DNA of 60,988 nt from Verrucomicrobiales bacterium (lineage in GTDB: Bacteria; Verrucomicrobiota; Verrucomicrobiia; Limisphaerales; JAYPXF01), in the NCBI GenBank assembly GCA_002715965.1, contig PBAL01000060.1:1-60988 (forward strand), given 5' to 3'. The first letter of the stretch is position 1. Each line of letters begins with the position of its first letter. Below, one piece after another: positions 51,823 to 59,850 of this stretch. The notes below the pieces were generated by a model that had not been told where the DNA came from, ran no database searches, and worked only from the letters and a program-made list of their open reading frames with translations. Made by a program: the position numbers and the translations under genes.

Positions 51823-51993
51823 TCAGAGAGTGTGACCGATGCTAGCCAGCGAGCAGGCGGGTTCACCTGCGATGTTCACACCGGGTGAATAGACCCCATC
51901 TCCAGGGCACTCGGACATATCTCTTGCCATCACAATCATGATCTCAATCAACGAGAATCCCCACCTCTTCCCACTATACTGACGAACTTGCAT
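51823..51993 (-). pseudogene. Second type IV pilin-like gene reduced to 56 codons
   Basis: Starting ATG, it reads MQVRQYSGKRWGFSLIEIMIVMA and then directly RDMSECPGDGVYSPG...ACSLASIGHTL. The first part is a prepilin leader with the G-FSLIE cleavage site; the second matches the end of the full pilin gene next door (LPECPGSGSYTPG...CSLSGQGHTL). About 60 residues of helix and globular domain are missing between them, with the frame kept. The resulting peptide lacks most of the N-terminal helix, so it is probably nonfunctional. It was likely a tandem pilin paralogue. Confidence 0.7.
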
Positions 51994-52035
51994 TCAGGTA
52001 CCTGAGCGTGTGCCGTGCTCGCCGTCACCAGACAA

Positions 52036-52068
52036 CAAAAAGGCCCGGAGCACATGGCTCCGGGCCTT
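52036..52068 (-). terminator. Rho-independent terminator of the pilin gene
   Basis: A perfect 12-bp stem (AAGGCCCGGAGC/GCTCCGGGCCTT) with loop ACATG is followed on the minus strand by a T run. It lies 17 bases past the pilin stop and separates it from the truncated paralogue. Confidence 0.9.
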
Positions 52069-52084
52069 GGTAAGATCCCTACGC

Positions 52085-52444
52085 TTACAGGGTGTGTCCT
52101 TGACCGGAGAGACTGCACACCGGCGAAGCTGAGACATTGGCACCAGGGGTGTAGGAACCAGAGCCCGGGCACTCGGGGAGACGGCTGCCCTTCATGTAGT
52201 CGAGCAGACCGGCGGTGGCCCAAGTGTAGGTGTCAGACGCGGTCTTCTTGTTTTCCAGCGCCCATTGCTGAACCGCACCATCAAGCTGCTTGAGGTTGGC
52301 GATACAGGCGTTCTTCTGGGCAGTTGCGCGGGCCTTCACGAAGTTCGGGATCGCGATCGCAGCGAGGAGGCCGATGATGGCCACAACGATCATGATTTCG
52401 ACGAGGGTGAAGCCGCTCCGGGTTTTGTTTGTTCGCAGTTTCAT
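52085..52444 (-). CDS. Type IV pilin / type II secretion pseudopilin
   Basis: A 119-residue prepilin. The leader MKLRTNKTRSG is followed by FTLVEIMIVVAIIGLLAAIAIPNFVKARATAQKNACIANLKQLDGAVQQWALE, with the conserved Glu5 and the long hydrophobic helix; processing would occur at G-F. The C-terminal globular part is short, with two cysteines (PECPG...CSLSG) that could form a disulfide. It ends TGA, with its own strong terminator and a good upstream promoter, so it is expressed alone and probably strongly. Confidence 0.92.
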   Translation of the reverse strand: MKLRTNKTRSGFTLVEIMIVVAIIGLLAAIAIPNFVKARATAQKNACIANLKQLDGAVQQWALENKKTASDTYTWATAGLLDYMKGSRLPECPGSGSYTPGANVSASPVCSLSGQGHTL

Positions 52445-52883
52445 GTTGTTACCTTCTGATGTGCGGAGTGGACACTGCAGAAGGCGGGTTTATGTATTAT
52501 TGCTGTTGCGTCCACTGTTTGCCTTCTGCGTCCGCGGGAGTCAACAATTAGCACTGGTGATACCAATGTCAAATATGAGTGGCATTTTTGTTTAGATTTA
52601 CTCTCGTTAGTTTAACGGTAAAAAGTCGTTAAAAATCCAACTATTTCGTTACCGTAAAGACATTGTTGAATAAAAAAAACTTATCAAAACACCGGTTTCA
52701 TTGAATCTCAGGTAATGTTGTCTCGGAGTATCAAACCGCTCTCCGTGATGAGTTGCGCCCAGAATCGCTCCGATTGCAGAATTGAGAAACGGGTGATCCC
52801 AGAATCGAGAATTTCGTCGACTCAGATTCTTCCAACGGGCTTAACTGACAGGAACAAAGCACAAACCGTTCATTCCCAGACAC
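52445..52883. other. AT-rich regulatory region between the pilin and FKBP genes
   Basis: This 439-base divergent gap is clearly richer in A and T than its surroundings, especially 52570-52700 (TTTAACGG, AATAAAAAAAAC). It contains a candidate pilin promoter and an imperfect pair TAACGGTAA/TTACCGTAA around 52610-52655. No gene was recognised. Confidence 0.5.
52545..52572 (-). promoter_or_regulatory. Candidate sigma-70 promoter of the pilin gene
   Basis: On the minus strand TTGACA is followed after 16 bases by TAATTG, about 100 bases upstream of the pilin start. A perfect -35 box and a fair -10 box with near-ideal spacing suggest vegetative transcription; no sigma-54 GG/GC pair was noticed. Confidence 0.45.
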
Positions 52884-53210
52884 ATGCAGATCGAATATCT
52901 AAGCAAGAACGACGCGCCTGACGCGCAGACACCGCAAGCAGGACAAACGGTTATCGTCCATTACACCGGCTGGTTGACGGATGGCACCAAATTCGACAGC
53001 TCCGTGGACCGAGCCCAGCCCTTCAATTTCGTTTTGGGGACCGGAAGCGTGATCAAGGGTTGGGACGAGGGAGTCGCACAAATGAAAACCGGCGAGAAGG
53101 TCAAGCTCACCATTCCCCCTGAGAAGGCCTATGGCGAACAGGGGCATCCAGCGGGCATTCCCGGTGGATCGACACTCATCTTTGAGGTGGAATTGCTCGA
53201 AGTGCGTTGA
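52884..53210 (+). CDS. FKBP-type peptidyl-prolyl isomerase
   Basis: A 108-residue single-domain FKBP: GQTVIVHYTGWLTDGTKFDSSVDRAQPFNFVLGTGSVIKGWDEGVAQMKTGEKVKLTIPPEKAYGEQG and PGGSTLIFEVELLEV. Active-site residues (Tyr, Asp, Phe, Trp, Tyr of the proline pocket) are all present. It has no signal peptide, so it acts in the cytoplasm as a folding catalyst. It is convergent with the ankyrin gene, three bases apart. Confidence 0.93.
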   Translation: MQIEYLSKNDAPDAQTPQAGQTVIVHYTGWLTDGTKFDSSVDRAQPFNFVLGTGSVIKGWDEGVAQMKTGEKVKLTIPPEKAYGEQGHPAGIPGGSTLIFEVELLEVR

Positions 53211-53212
53211 CG

Positions 53213-53647
53213 CTACGGCTCCAGCAATTCCTCCAGCTCAGTTCGGCCAAGATTGCGGGCAACCGCCAGGGGTAGGGCCCAAGTAGGAACACCTGGATAC
53301 CTTGACACGCCGCGGCGCAGGAGGAACTTCACCATCGCAACTCGCTTCCGCTTTGCGAGGACGCGATCCGAATCGTTCGCGCACCAAGGCTCCGATCGGA
53401 TTGCCGCAGTCAGCGGAGTCTCACGATTGGAAAAATCAACCGCATCAATATCAGCCCCATGGTCAATCAACACTGACGCGATCCCGGTGTCAAAATCCCG
53501 CGCGGCCGAGTGCAGGAAAGTGGCGCCCAGCCAATCCGTCTGCTTGATGTCCAGCCCGCGCTTGATTAATCGGGGGACGAGGTCACGCGACTTGGGCAGA
53601 ACATCGCTGCCCCACTGATGCATCTGCCTCAGCGCGGAAGGGTACAT
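53213..53647 (-). CDS. Ankyrin-repeat protein
   Basis: A 144-residue protein with about three ankyrin units: LIKRGLDIKQTDWLGATFLHSAARDFDTGIASVLIDHGADIDAVDFSNRETPLTAAIRS and VKFLLRRGVSRYPG...LPLAVARNLGRTELEELL. The repeats mediate protein binding. There is no signal peptide. A short upstream frame on the same strand (53654-53794, ending NNASLIEA) stops seven bases before the start and may be a separate tiny gene or the lost N-terminal part; 53795-53871 shows nothing. Confidence 0.65.
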   Translation of the reverse strand: MYPSALRQMHQWGSDVLPKSRDLVPRLIKRGLDIKQTDWLGATFLHSAARDFDTGIASVLIDHGADIDAVDFSNRETPLTAAIRSEPWCANDSDRVLAKRKRVAMVKFLLRRGVSRYPGVPTWALPLAVARNLGRTELEELLEP

Positions 53648-53871
53648 GTCAATCTACGCCTCGATCAGACTGGCATTGTTCTTGTGTATCACGTTTCCTG
53701 GGAATTCATCATGCTGGGTGACTTTGTGACGATCACGGATGGATCGCTTCAATTGCGCAGCACTCATGTCGTAGGGGGGGATCGTAAGCGCCATGCGCTC
53801 GAAGAAGGCGTTGGATCGGTCTGGCCGCGTTACCGTGGTAGGCCTTCCCAATCGGGCGGCCAGAGGAAGTC

Positions 53872-54597
53872 TTGATCCCGTCCAGATGGAGCGCGCCATT
53901 CCGCGACGACAAGCCCCTCGTGATGATCGAACGAGTCAAGGAACAGCTGCTTGTTGCGAACGAATCCAAATTCGGTTTCCAGGTTCGAATCAAGGCCATG
54001 ATCGAGGCCGCCATCCATATGGCCGCACTGGAGTCGAATCCCGTCACACTCTCATCCACAACTTCCGGACATATCTCCACCAGCATGCAGAAACCTCCTC
54101 TGCTCGGACCTGCCTTGAGAGCCTTCGAGTACATCAACGCCCAGAATGAAATACAGGTGCTGCGGGATTCATTGGAAGAGCAAATGTATCGTGAAATAGC
54201 GCTTTCCTGGGTTGGCGTGCTTGGGTTCAGACAAACTTGGGACATTCCGAATCTCGCCAAACTTGCGACGGGCAGTTCTCGCGATGTCGTAAACCTGTTT
54301 CCGGCACACTACCTGAAGACCATGAAGGCCCGTGATTTGATATCCGCACTGCCGATTTTTTCGCTCCGCATTGCAGAGTTGGAAGAAAACTGGGAGGCGG
54401 TTTGGTCATTGGCAAATCGAATTCTGAATGCCAGTCCCGGACGACACTCCATCCGTTACTCCCGTGCAATCGCTGCGCGGCATCTCAAGAAGGATCAGAC
54501 GGAGCTTCTCAATGATTTGCAATTCTACATCGACCATTGTCATGACGAGATGCGTTATCAGCCGGCAGTCAGCATGCCTGCGAAATTCGGCAATTGA
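53872..54597 (+). CDS. Hypothetical protein containing the 38-nt repeat
   Basis: A 241-residue frame. The C-terminal 170 residues (ALRAFEYINAQNEIQVLRDSLEEQMYREIALSWVGVLGF, LFPAHYLKTMKARDLISALPIFSLRIAELEENWEAVW) are convincing helical protein, but no family was recognised. The N-terminal 70 residues include NPVTLSSTTSGHIS, encoded by a 38-base sequence that recurs at 34720-34757. The true start may be the ATG at 54085 after that repeat. It ends about 80 bases before tyrA. Confidence 0.5.
   Translation: MIPSRWSAPFRDDKPLVMIERVKEQLLVANESKFGFQVRIKAMIEAAIHMAALESNPVTLSSTTSGHISTSMQKPPLLGPALRAFEYINAQNEIQVLRDSLEEQMYREIALSWVGVLGFRQTWDIPNLAKLATGSSRDVVNLFPAHYLKTMKARDLISALPIFSLRIAELEENWEAVWSLANRILNASPGRHSIRYSRAIAARHLKKDQTELLNDLQFYIDHCHDEMRYQPAVSMPAKFGN
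54040..54077. repeat. 38-nt dispersed repeat, copy 2
   Basis: The sequence begins CCCGTCACACTCTCATCC and ends CATATCTC; it matches 34720-34757 at 36 of 38 positions. Flanks on both sides are unrelated. Unlike the other copy it has no inverted partner nearby. Confidence 0.7.
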
Positions 54598-54680
54598 CGA
54601 GAAGCATTACTGAACCGTTTCCAATTGCGGGAACCAAACTTTTCCTTGGAACTTCCGGCGCGCCAACCATCATCCCCTGC

Positions 54681-55583
54681 GTGCAATTCCAGAAGGTAGC
54701 CATACTGGGCGTCGGCCTGCTCGGCGGGTCGTTGGGCCTGGCCATTGCGCGCCGTAAACTGGCGGAGAAGACCGCCGGCTACGTGCGCCGCGAGGCATCG
54801 CTGGTGGCTTGTCGCGAACACACGCTCGTGGACGAGGTGACGATGGATCTGGAGGAAGCGGTGAGGGACGCGGATCTGATCGTCCTCTGCACTCCGCTGG
54901 GACAAATGAAGGTATTGGCGGGGCAAATCCTCCCGCATCTCAAACCCGGTGCGATTGTCACGGATGTAGGAAGTGTAAAGGGCGGAGTGGTCGCGGAACT
55001 CGAACCGCTCTTCAGCTCGGCCGGCGCGCGGTTTGTCGGATCGCATCCAATGGCCGGTTCCGAGCAAAGTGGTCCGGCGGCCGCGATGGAAGACCTCTAT
55101 GAGAAGGCGATGTGCATCGTGACGCACACGCCGGACACTGACGCCGAAGCACTCACTGCGATCGAAACGTTCTGGCAATCCGTCGGCGCCCGCACCTTGT
55201 GCCTGGCGCCGGATCTTCACGATGACCTGACCAGCCGTTGCAGTCATCTTCCTCACATTGTCGCGGCAGAACTGGCTAACTACGTCCTCAGTCCGGTGCA
55301 TCCGGTTGAGCAGGCCGCGCTGTGTGCCACGGGTTTCCGCGACACCACGCGGATCGCATCCGGTTCTCCCGAAATGTGGCACGACATCGTTGCCAGCAAT
55401 CGCAAGCACCTCTTGCGCGTACTCAACGTCTTTATTGAAGACCTCCAAGAGTTTTATCTGGCCTTGGAGCGGAACGACATGAACGCCGTTATCGAATTCT
55501 TCAAGACGGCTAAGACCCGCCGGGATCAATGGCAGCAGGACTTCAATCGCAAAAGAACAAACGACCCTCCCGAAAAATCATGA
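54681..55583 (+). CDS. tyrA: Prephenate dehydrogenase
   Basis: A 300-residue enzyme starting at GTG before QFQKVAILGVGLLGGSLGLAIARR, the Rossmann NAD motif. VGSVKGGVVAEL, FVGSHPMAGSEQSGPAAA (substrate-binding His and Ser) and the helical C-terminal domain (SRCSHLPHIVAAELANYVL, GFRDTTRIASGSPEMWHDI) are complete. It oxidises prephenate to 4-hydroxyphenylpyruvate in tyrosine synthesis. No ACT or chorismate-mutase domain is attached. Its stop overlaps the sulfatase start by four bases, an odd partnership. Confidence 0.93.
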   Translation: MQFQKVAILGVGLLGGSLGLAIARRKLAEKTAGYVRREASLVACREHTLVDEVTMDLEEAVRDADLIVLCTPLGQMKVLAGQILPHLKPGAIVTDVGSVKGGVVAELEPLFSSAGARFVGSHPMAGSEQSGPAAAMEDLYEKAMCIVTHTPDTDAEALTAIETFWQSVGARTLCLAPDLHDDLTSRCSHLPHIVAAELANYVLSPVHPVEQAALCATGFRDTTRIASGSPEMWHDIVASNRKHLLRVLNVFIEDLQEFYLALERNDMNAVIEFFKTAKTRRDQWQQDFNRKRTNDPPEKS

Positions 55584-57307
55584 AATCCCTCTTCGCGTTC
55601 CTTCTGATCGCACTTCTCGCCCTGCCGGTCATCGGTGCCAAGCGTCCGGACATCATTCTTATCATGGCGGACGACATGGGCTACAGCGACGTCAGCCCCT
55701 ACGGCGGTGAGATCGATACACCAAATCTCGCCAATCTGGCTCGCAAAGGGGTGCGCTTTACACAGTTTTACAACACGGCACGTTGTTGTCCGACGCGTGC
55801 CGCGTTGTTGACCGGCTTGTATCCGCATCAGGCCGGTATCGGACACATGATGAACGATCGCGGCCTGGATGGGTATCGGGGCAACCTGAACAACCAATGC
55901 CAGACCATTGCCGAGGTCCTGCGTCCCGCCGGCTATTCCACCTATCTCTCCGGCAAATGGCATGTGACGCGTCATGTCGCGCCCGAGGGCCCGAAATTCA
56001 ACTGGCCGCGCCAACGGGGATTCGACCGGTTCTTCGGAACGATTCACGGGGCGGGAAGCTTCTTCGATCCGAACAGCCTCACCCGCGACAATACTCAGAT
56101 TCCGCCCGGCGATGACTTCTATTACACCGACAAGATCAACGACACCGCCTGCCGGTTCATTCGCGATCACGATTCGAAAACGCCGGACAAGCCGCTGTTC
56201 ATGTACGTCGCGCACACCGCTCCGCACTGGCCGATGCACGCCAAACCCTCTGACATGGCCAAGTACAAGGGCAAATATGACAAGGGCTGGGACTGGATGC
56301 GCAAACAGCGCTACGAACGCATGGTGAAGATGGGTCTGATCAAGAAACAATGGCCGCTTTCACCGCGCGATCCCAAGGCGCCGGCCTGGAAGGATGCACC
56401 AGACAAGGATTGGGAACTGCGCTTGATGGAGGTATACGCGGCCATGGTGGACAGTCTGGACCAGGGCATTGGCCGAATCGTGCAGACGCTCAAGGATACC
56501 GGCCGTTATGAGAACACGGTCATCATGTTCCTGGCGGACAACGGCGGTTGCGCCGAAGGCATGGGGCGCGGTGGCCGAAACAGGAATCGCGTCACCACGT
56601 ACAAGGACAAGGATCAACCGCTTGTCCTCAAACCCATGAAGCCCGGCGAGTTGCAGTTCGACATGATCCCCAAACGCACGCGCGACGGACGTGCGCTTCG
56701 CCAGGGACGCGGAGTCATGGCCGGCCCGGCGGATACTTACCTGGGTTATGGACTCGCCTGGGCCAACGCATCCAACACTCCCTTCCGCGAATACAAACAC
56801 TGGGTTCACGAAGGCGGCATCAGTTCACCGCTGATCGTGCATTGGCCCGCGGGCATTAAAGAGAAGCGCCACAACAAGTTTGAATGGCAACCCGGCCACC
56901 TCGTGGATCTCATGGCCACCTGTGTTGACCTTGCCAAGGCCAAATATCCGAAGCAGGTGAACGGTGTGGACATCAAGCCGATGGAAGGCGTGTCCTTGAA
57001 GCCCGCGTTTAATGGCGGCTCGCTGAAACGCCAGAATCCGATCTTCTGGGAACACGAAGGCAATCGCGCAGTTCGCGATGGCAAGTGGAAGGCCGTGGCC
57101 AAGGGATCACGCGGTGCCTGGGAGCTCTACGACATCGAAGCCGACCGCACGGAACTGAAGAATCTCGCAGAGAAAAACCCCGCCCAGCTGAAGGAACTCA
57201 TTACCAAGTGGGAAGCCTACGCCAAGCGTGCGAACGTCCTGCCTTGGATCTGGAAACCGCAATACGGCGAGAAGGCTCCGAAGAAAAAGGGAAAGAAGAA
57301 GTCGTGA
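55580..57307 (+). CDS. Exported sulfatase (arylsulfatase type)
   Basis: A 575-residue sulfatase with a signal peptide (SLFAFLLIALLALPVIGA). RPDIILIMADDMGYSDVSPYGGEIDTPNLANLA has the metal-binding Asp pair, and YNTARCCPTRAALLTGLYPHQAG carries the C-x-P-x-R signature whose Cys is converted to formylglycine. HTAPHWPMHAKPSD, IMFLADNGGCAEGM and LYDIEADRTELKNLAEK complete the domain. A Lys-rich tail follows (PKKKGKKKS). It should release sulfate from sulfated sugars or aryl esters in the periplasm, and needs a maturase, not encoded here. Confidence 0.94.
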   Translation: MKSLFAFLLIALLALPVIGAKRPDIILIMADDMGYSDVSPYGGEIDTPNLANLARKGVRFTQFYNTARCCPTRAALLTGLYPHQAGIGHMMNDRGLDGYRGNLNNQCQTIAEVLRPAGYSTYLSGKWHVTRHVAPEGPKFNWPRQRGFDRFFGTIHGAGSFFDPNSLTRDNTQIPPGDDFYYTDKINDTACRFIRDHDSKTPDKPLFMYVAHTAPHWPMHAKPSDMAKYKGKYDKGWDWMRKQRYERMVKMGLIKKQWPLSPRDPKAPAWKDAPDKDWELRLMEVYAAMVDSLDQGIGRIVQTLKDTGRYENTVIMFLADNGGCAEGMGRGGRNRNRVTTYKDKDQPLVLKPMKPGELQFDMIPKRTRDGRALRQGRGVMAGPADTYLGYGLAWANASNTPFREYKHWVHEGGISSPLIVHWPAGIKEKRHNKFEWQPGHLVDLMATCVDLAKAKYPKQVNGVDIKPMEGVSLKPAFNGGSLKRQNPIFWEHEGNRAVRDGKWKAVAKGSRGAWELYDIEADRTELKNLAEKNPAQLKELITKWEAYAKRANVLPWIWKPQYGEKAPKKKGKKKS

Positions 57308-57668
57308 TCCGCGCCGGGTTGATTTGAACGATAATAGTCGCTGTGTTCTGTCAGCGATCTGAAGTGCCGATCACTGGTCGGCATGCCACTATAATCCGAT
57401 GGTGCTTGCTCAGGAGTTTTCAAGAACTCTGGTCCTTGAGGTTAGTGGGGAGCTTCCAAAAGATCCTGAAAAGAACTGAGCGAGCACCAATGGCAAGGGC
57501 AATTGTGCCGAGCAACGCTCGGCGCACCGGGCAGTGTCAGTATACGCCTTGCTGGTGATACCGAATCACGGAGTCAATTTGCGTGGATGAGCCGTTTCTC
57601 AACAACAGTCCCCTAATCAACGGATTAGTTGGTTGACCTCACCCCTACGATGTCAGAACGATTTGCGC
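57308..57668. other. Hairpin-rich intergenic region
   Basis: No gene is seen. Two perfect small hairpins stand out: TGCCGA/TCGGCA with loop TCACTGG (57366-57384) and GCCGAGC/GCTCGGC with loop AAC (57507-57523). Between them GGTGCTTGCTCAG (about 57400) and CTGAGCGAGCACC (about 57477) are inverted copies with one G-T pair. None is followed by a T run. Confidence 0.5.
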
Positions 57669-59300
57669 ATGGGTCTTCATGAACTCGCCGGGAAACCGGC
57701 TCCTGCCGAACGCCTCGTCAACATTCCGCGGCTCATGTCGGCTTATTACACGACTGAGGCTGATCCGGAGACGGCGCCGGTCGCGTTCGGTACGTCCGGC
57801 CACCGCGGTTCGTCCCTGTCCGGCAAGTTCACCGAAGGCCACATTCTCGCGATCTCGCAGGCGATTGCCGAACACCGAGCCAGCAAAGGCGTGAAGGGTC
57901 CGTTGTTCTTGGGCATGGATACTCATGCGCTTTCGGAAGCCGCATTTCGAAGTGCGGTGGAAGTCTTTGCCGCAAACGGAGTGGAACTGCGCATTCAGGA
58001 AGGATTTGGCTACACGCCTACACCAGTCGTTTCGCACGCGATCCTCACCCACAATCGCGGAGGTTTCGGCCTTGCGGACGGTGTGGTGATCACGCCCTCC
58101 CACAATCCCCCGGAAGATGGCGGATTCAAATACAATGGCACGGATGGCGGTCCGGCTGATTCGGCGACTACCACGCTGATTCAGGACCGTGCGAATGAGA
58201 TTCTTCGCAATGGCTCGAAGGATGTGAAATGCATTCCCTTTGAGCGTGCGCTCGTGCTGCCCACCACGAACGCGCACGATTACATCACGCCCTATGTGAA
58301 CGACCTCGAAACCGTGGTCGATATGGAGGCGATTGCGCAGGCAAAGCTGAATATCGGAGTCGATCCGATGGGCGGAGCAGGTATCAACTTCTGGGATCCG
58401 ATCGCGGAGAAGTATGGGCTGGATCTCACCGTCGTGAATCGGCGCGTGGATGCGACCTTCGGTTTCATGACAATCGACAAGGACGGGAAGATCCGGATGG
58501 ACTGCTCTTCGCCTTATGCGATGGCCGGCTTGATCAAGTTGAAGGACGGCTTCGACATTGCCTTTGGAAACGATCCGGATTTTGACCGACACGGCATCGT
58601 GACGAAGACCGGCGGCCTGCTGAATCCGAATCACTATCTCGCCGTGGCGATCGATTACCTTTTTCAGAGCCGCGAGGGATGGGGCTCGAACGCTGCCGTG
58701 GGCAAGACCTTGGTGTCCAGTTCCATGATTGATCGGGTCGCCAATGCCCTGGGGCGCAGGCTCGTGGAAGTTCCCGTGGGTTTCAAATGGTTCGTGGACG
58801 GCCTGGTGGATGGCTCATTCGGTTTCGGCGGTGAAGAAAGCGCGGGCGCATCGTTCCTCCGCAAAGATGGCACGGTTTGGACCACGGATAAGGACGGTAT
58901 CATCCTCGATCTGCTGGCCGCGGAGATCACCGCCAAGACACAGTTCGATCCGGGTGAACGTTATCGGAATCTGGAGGAGAAATTCGGCAGCCCGGTATAT
59001 GAACGCATCGACGCGCCGGCAAACGCCGAACAAAAGGCCGTGCTGAAGAATCTCTCCCCCGAACAGGTCAAGGCATCCGAACTGGCTGGTGAAGCCATCA
59101 CCGCAAAACTCACCAACGCACCGGGCAACGATGCTGCAATTGGCGGGTTGAAGGTGACGACCGAGAACGGTTGGTTTGCAGCGCGTCCCTCCGGAACAGA
59201 AGACGTTTACAAGATCTACTCCGAGAGCTTTAACGGCGCCGATCACCTGAAGCAGATCCAGGATGAGGCGAAGGAGATTGTGTCGTCGGTGTTGGGTTAG
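57669..59300 (+). CDS. pgm: Phosphoglucomutase (alpha-D-glucose phosphate-specific)
   Basis: A 543-residue enzyme starting [22 protein letters not shown]. Hallmarks of the bacterial Pgm family are [38 protein letters not shown] (active-site Ser), [11 protein letters not shown] (magnesium loop), [14 protein letters not shown] (sugar-binding) and [16 protein letters not shown] (phosphate-binding). It interconverts glucose 1- and 6-phosphate. The frame is open 12 codons further upstream, without conservation. It stands alone. Confidence 0.95.
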   Translation: MGLHELAGKPAPAERLVNIPRLMSAYYTTEADPETAPVAFGTSGHRGSSLSGKFTEGHILAISQAIAEHRASKGVKGPLFLGMDTHALSEAAFRSAVEVFAANGVELRIQEGFGYTPTPVVSHAILTHNRGGFGLADGVVITPSHNPPEDGGFKYNGTDGGPADSATTTLIQDRANEILRNGSKDVKCIPFERALVLPTTNAHDYITPYVNDLETVVDMEAIAQAKLNIGVDPMGGAGINFWDPIAEKYGLDLTVVNRRVDATFGFMTIDKDGKIRMDCSSPYAMAGLIKLKDGFDIAFGNDPDFDRHGIVTKTGGLLNPNHYLAVAIDYLFQSREGWGSNAAVGKTLVSSSMIDRVANALGRRLVEVPVGFKWFVDGLVDGSFGFGGEESAGASFLRKDGTVWTTDKDGIILDLLAAEITAKTQFDPGERYRNLEEKFGSPVYERIDAPANAEQKAVLKNLSPEQVKASELAGEAITAKLTNAPGNDAAIGGLKVTTENGWFAARPSGTEDVYKIYSESFNGADHLKQIQDEAKEIVSSVLG

Positions 59301-59367
59301 GGATCAAGTGCAGAGAGCGCAATGATCACAGAGGAACACCTCCGAGAGATTCCCTTACGATTTCGCC

Positions 59368-59781
59368 ATGGCTTTTCAATCGCAGTTTGAAATCTCCACC
59401 ACTGGACATCGTCATATGCATGACGTGACCCGGCAGGTTGCGGAAATCGTGCATGAGTCCGGCGTGCAGACCGGCATCGTTCACGTTTTCAATATCGGAA
59501 GCACCGGAGTGGTGGGAACGATCGAATTCGAGCCCGGCCTCGAGCGCGACCTGCCGGAGATCCTCGACCAGCTTTTTCCTCGAAGCCGCGACTACGGACA
59601 CGAGCAAGCCTGGCACGACGGCAACGGCCACTCTCATCTCCAAGCCAGCACGCTCGGACCTTCCGTGACCGTGCCTGTCACCAGGAACCGGCTGAACCTC
59701 GGAACCTGGCAACAGATTTTCCATCTCGAATGCGACGTGAAGCCCCGGCAACGCACGATCGTTGTGACCGTGATTGGATAG
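59368..59781 (+). CDS. YjbQ/UPF0047 family protein
   Basis: A 137-residue protein with HDVTRQVAEIVHESGVQTGIVHVFNIGSTGVVGTIEFEPGLERDLPEIL, WHDGNGHSHLQASTLGPSVTVPV and LNLGTWQQIFHLECDVKPRQRTIVVTVIG. The HxN, H and C/E residues mark the presumed active site. Some members carry weak thiamine-phosphate synthase activity; physiological role uncertain. It lies 67 bases after pgm and 69 bases before mpl, all in one direction. Confidence 0.9.
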   Translation: MAFQSQFEISTTGHRHMHDVTRQVAEIVHESGVQTGIVHVFNIGSTGVVGTIEFEPGLERDLPEILDQLFPRSRDYGHEQAWHDGNGHSHLQASTLGPSVTVPVTRNRLNLGTWQQIFHLECDVKPRQRTIVVTVIG

Positions 59782-59850
59782 CCGATTGCGAACTCTCCTT
59801 GACTCCTCCCACCCGCTTGACCGCACGCCAGCCCATCGTCATGCTCCGCC

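Noticed and set aside
51823..51840. Third copy of the 38-nt repeat, suggested by GAGAGTGTGAC
   Set aside because: The match is only 11 bases and is explained by the end of the mini-pilin coding sequence.
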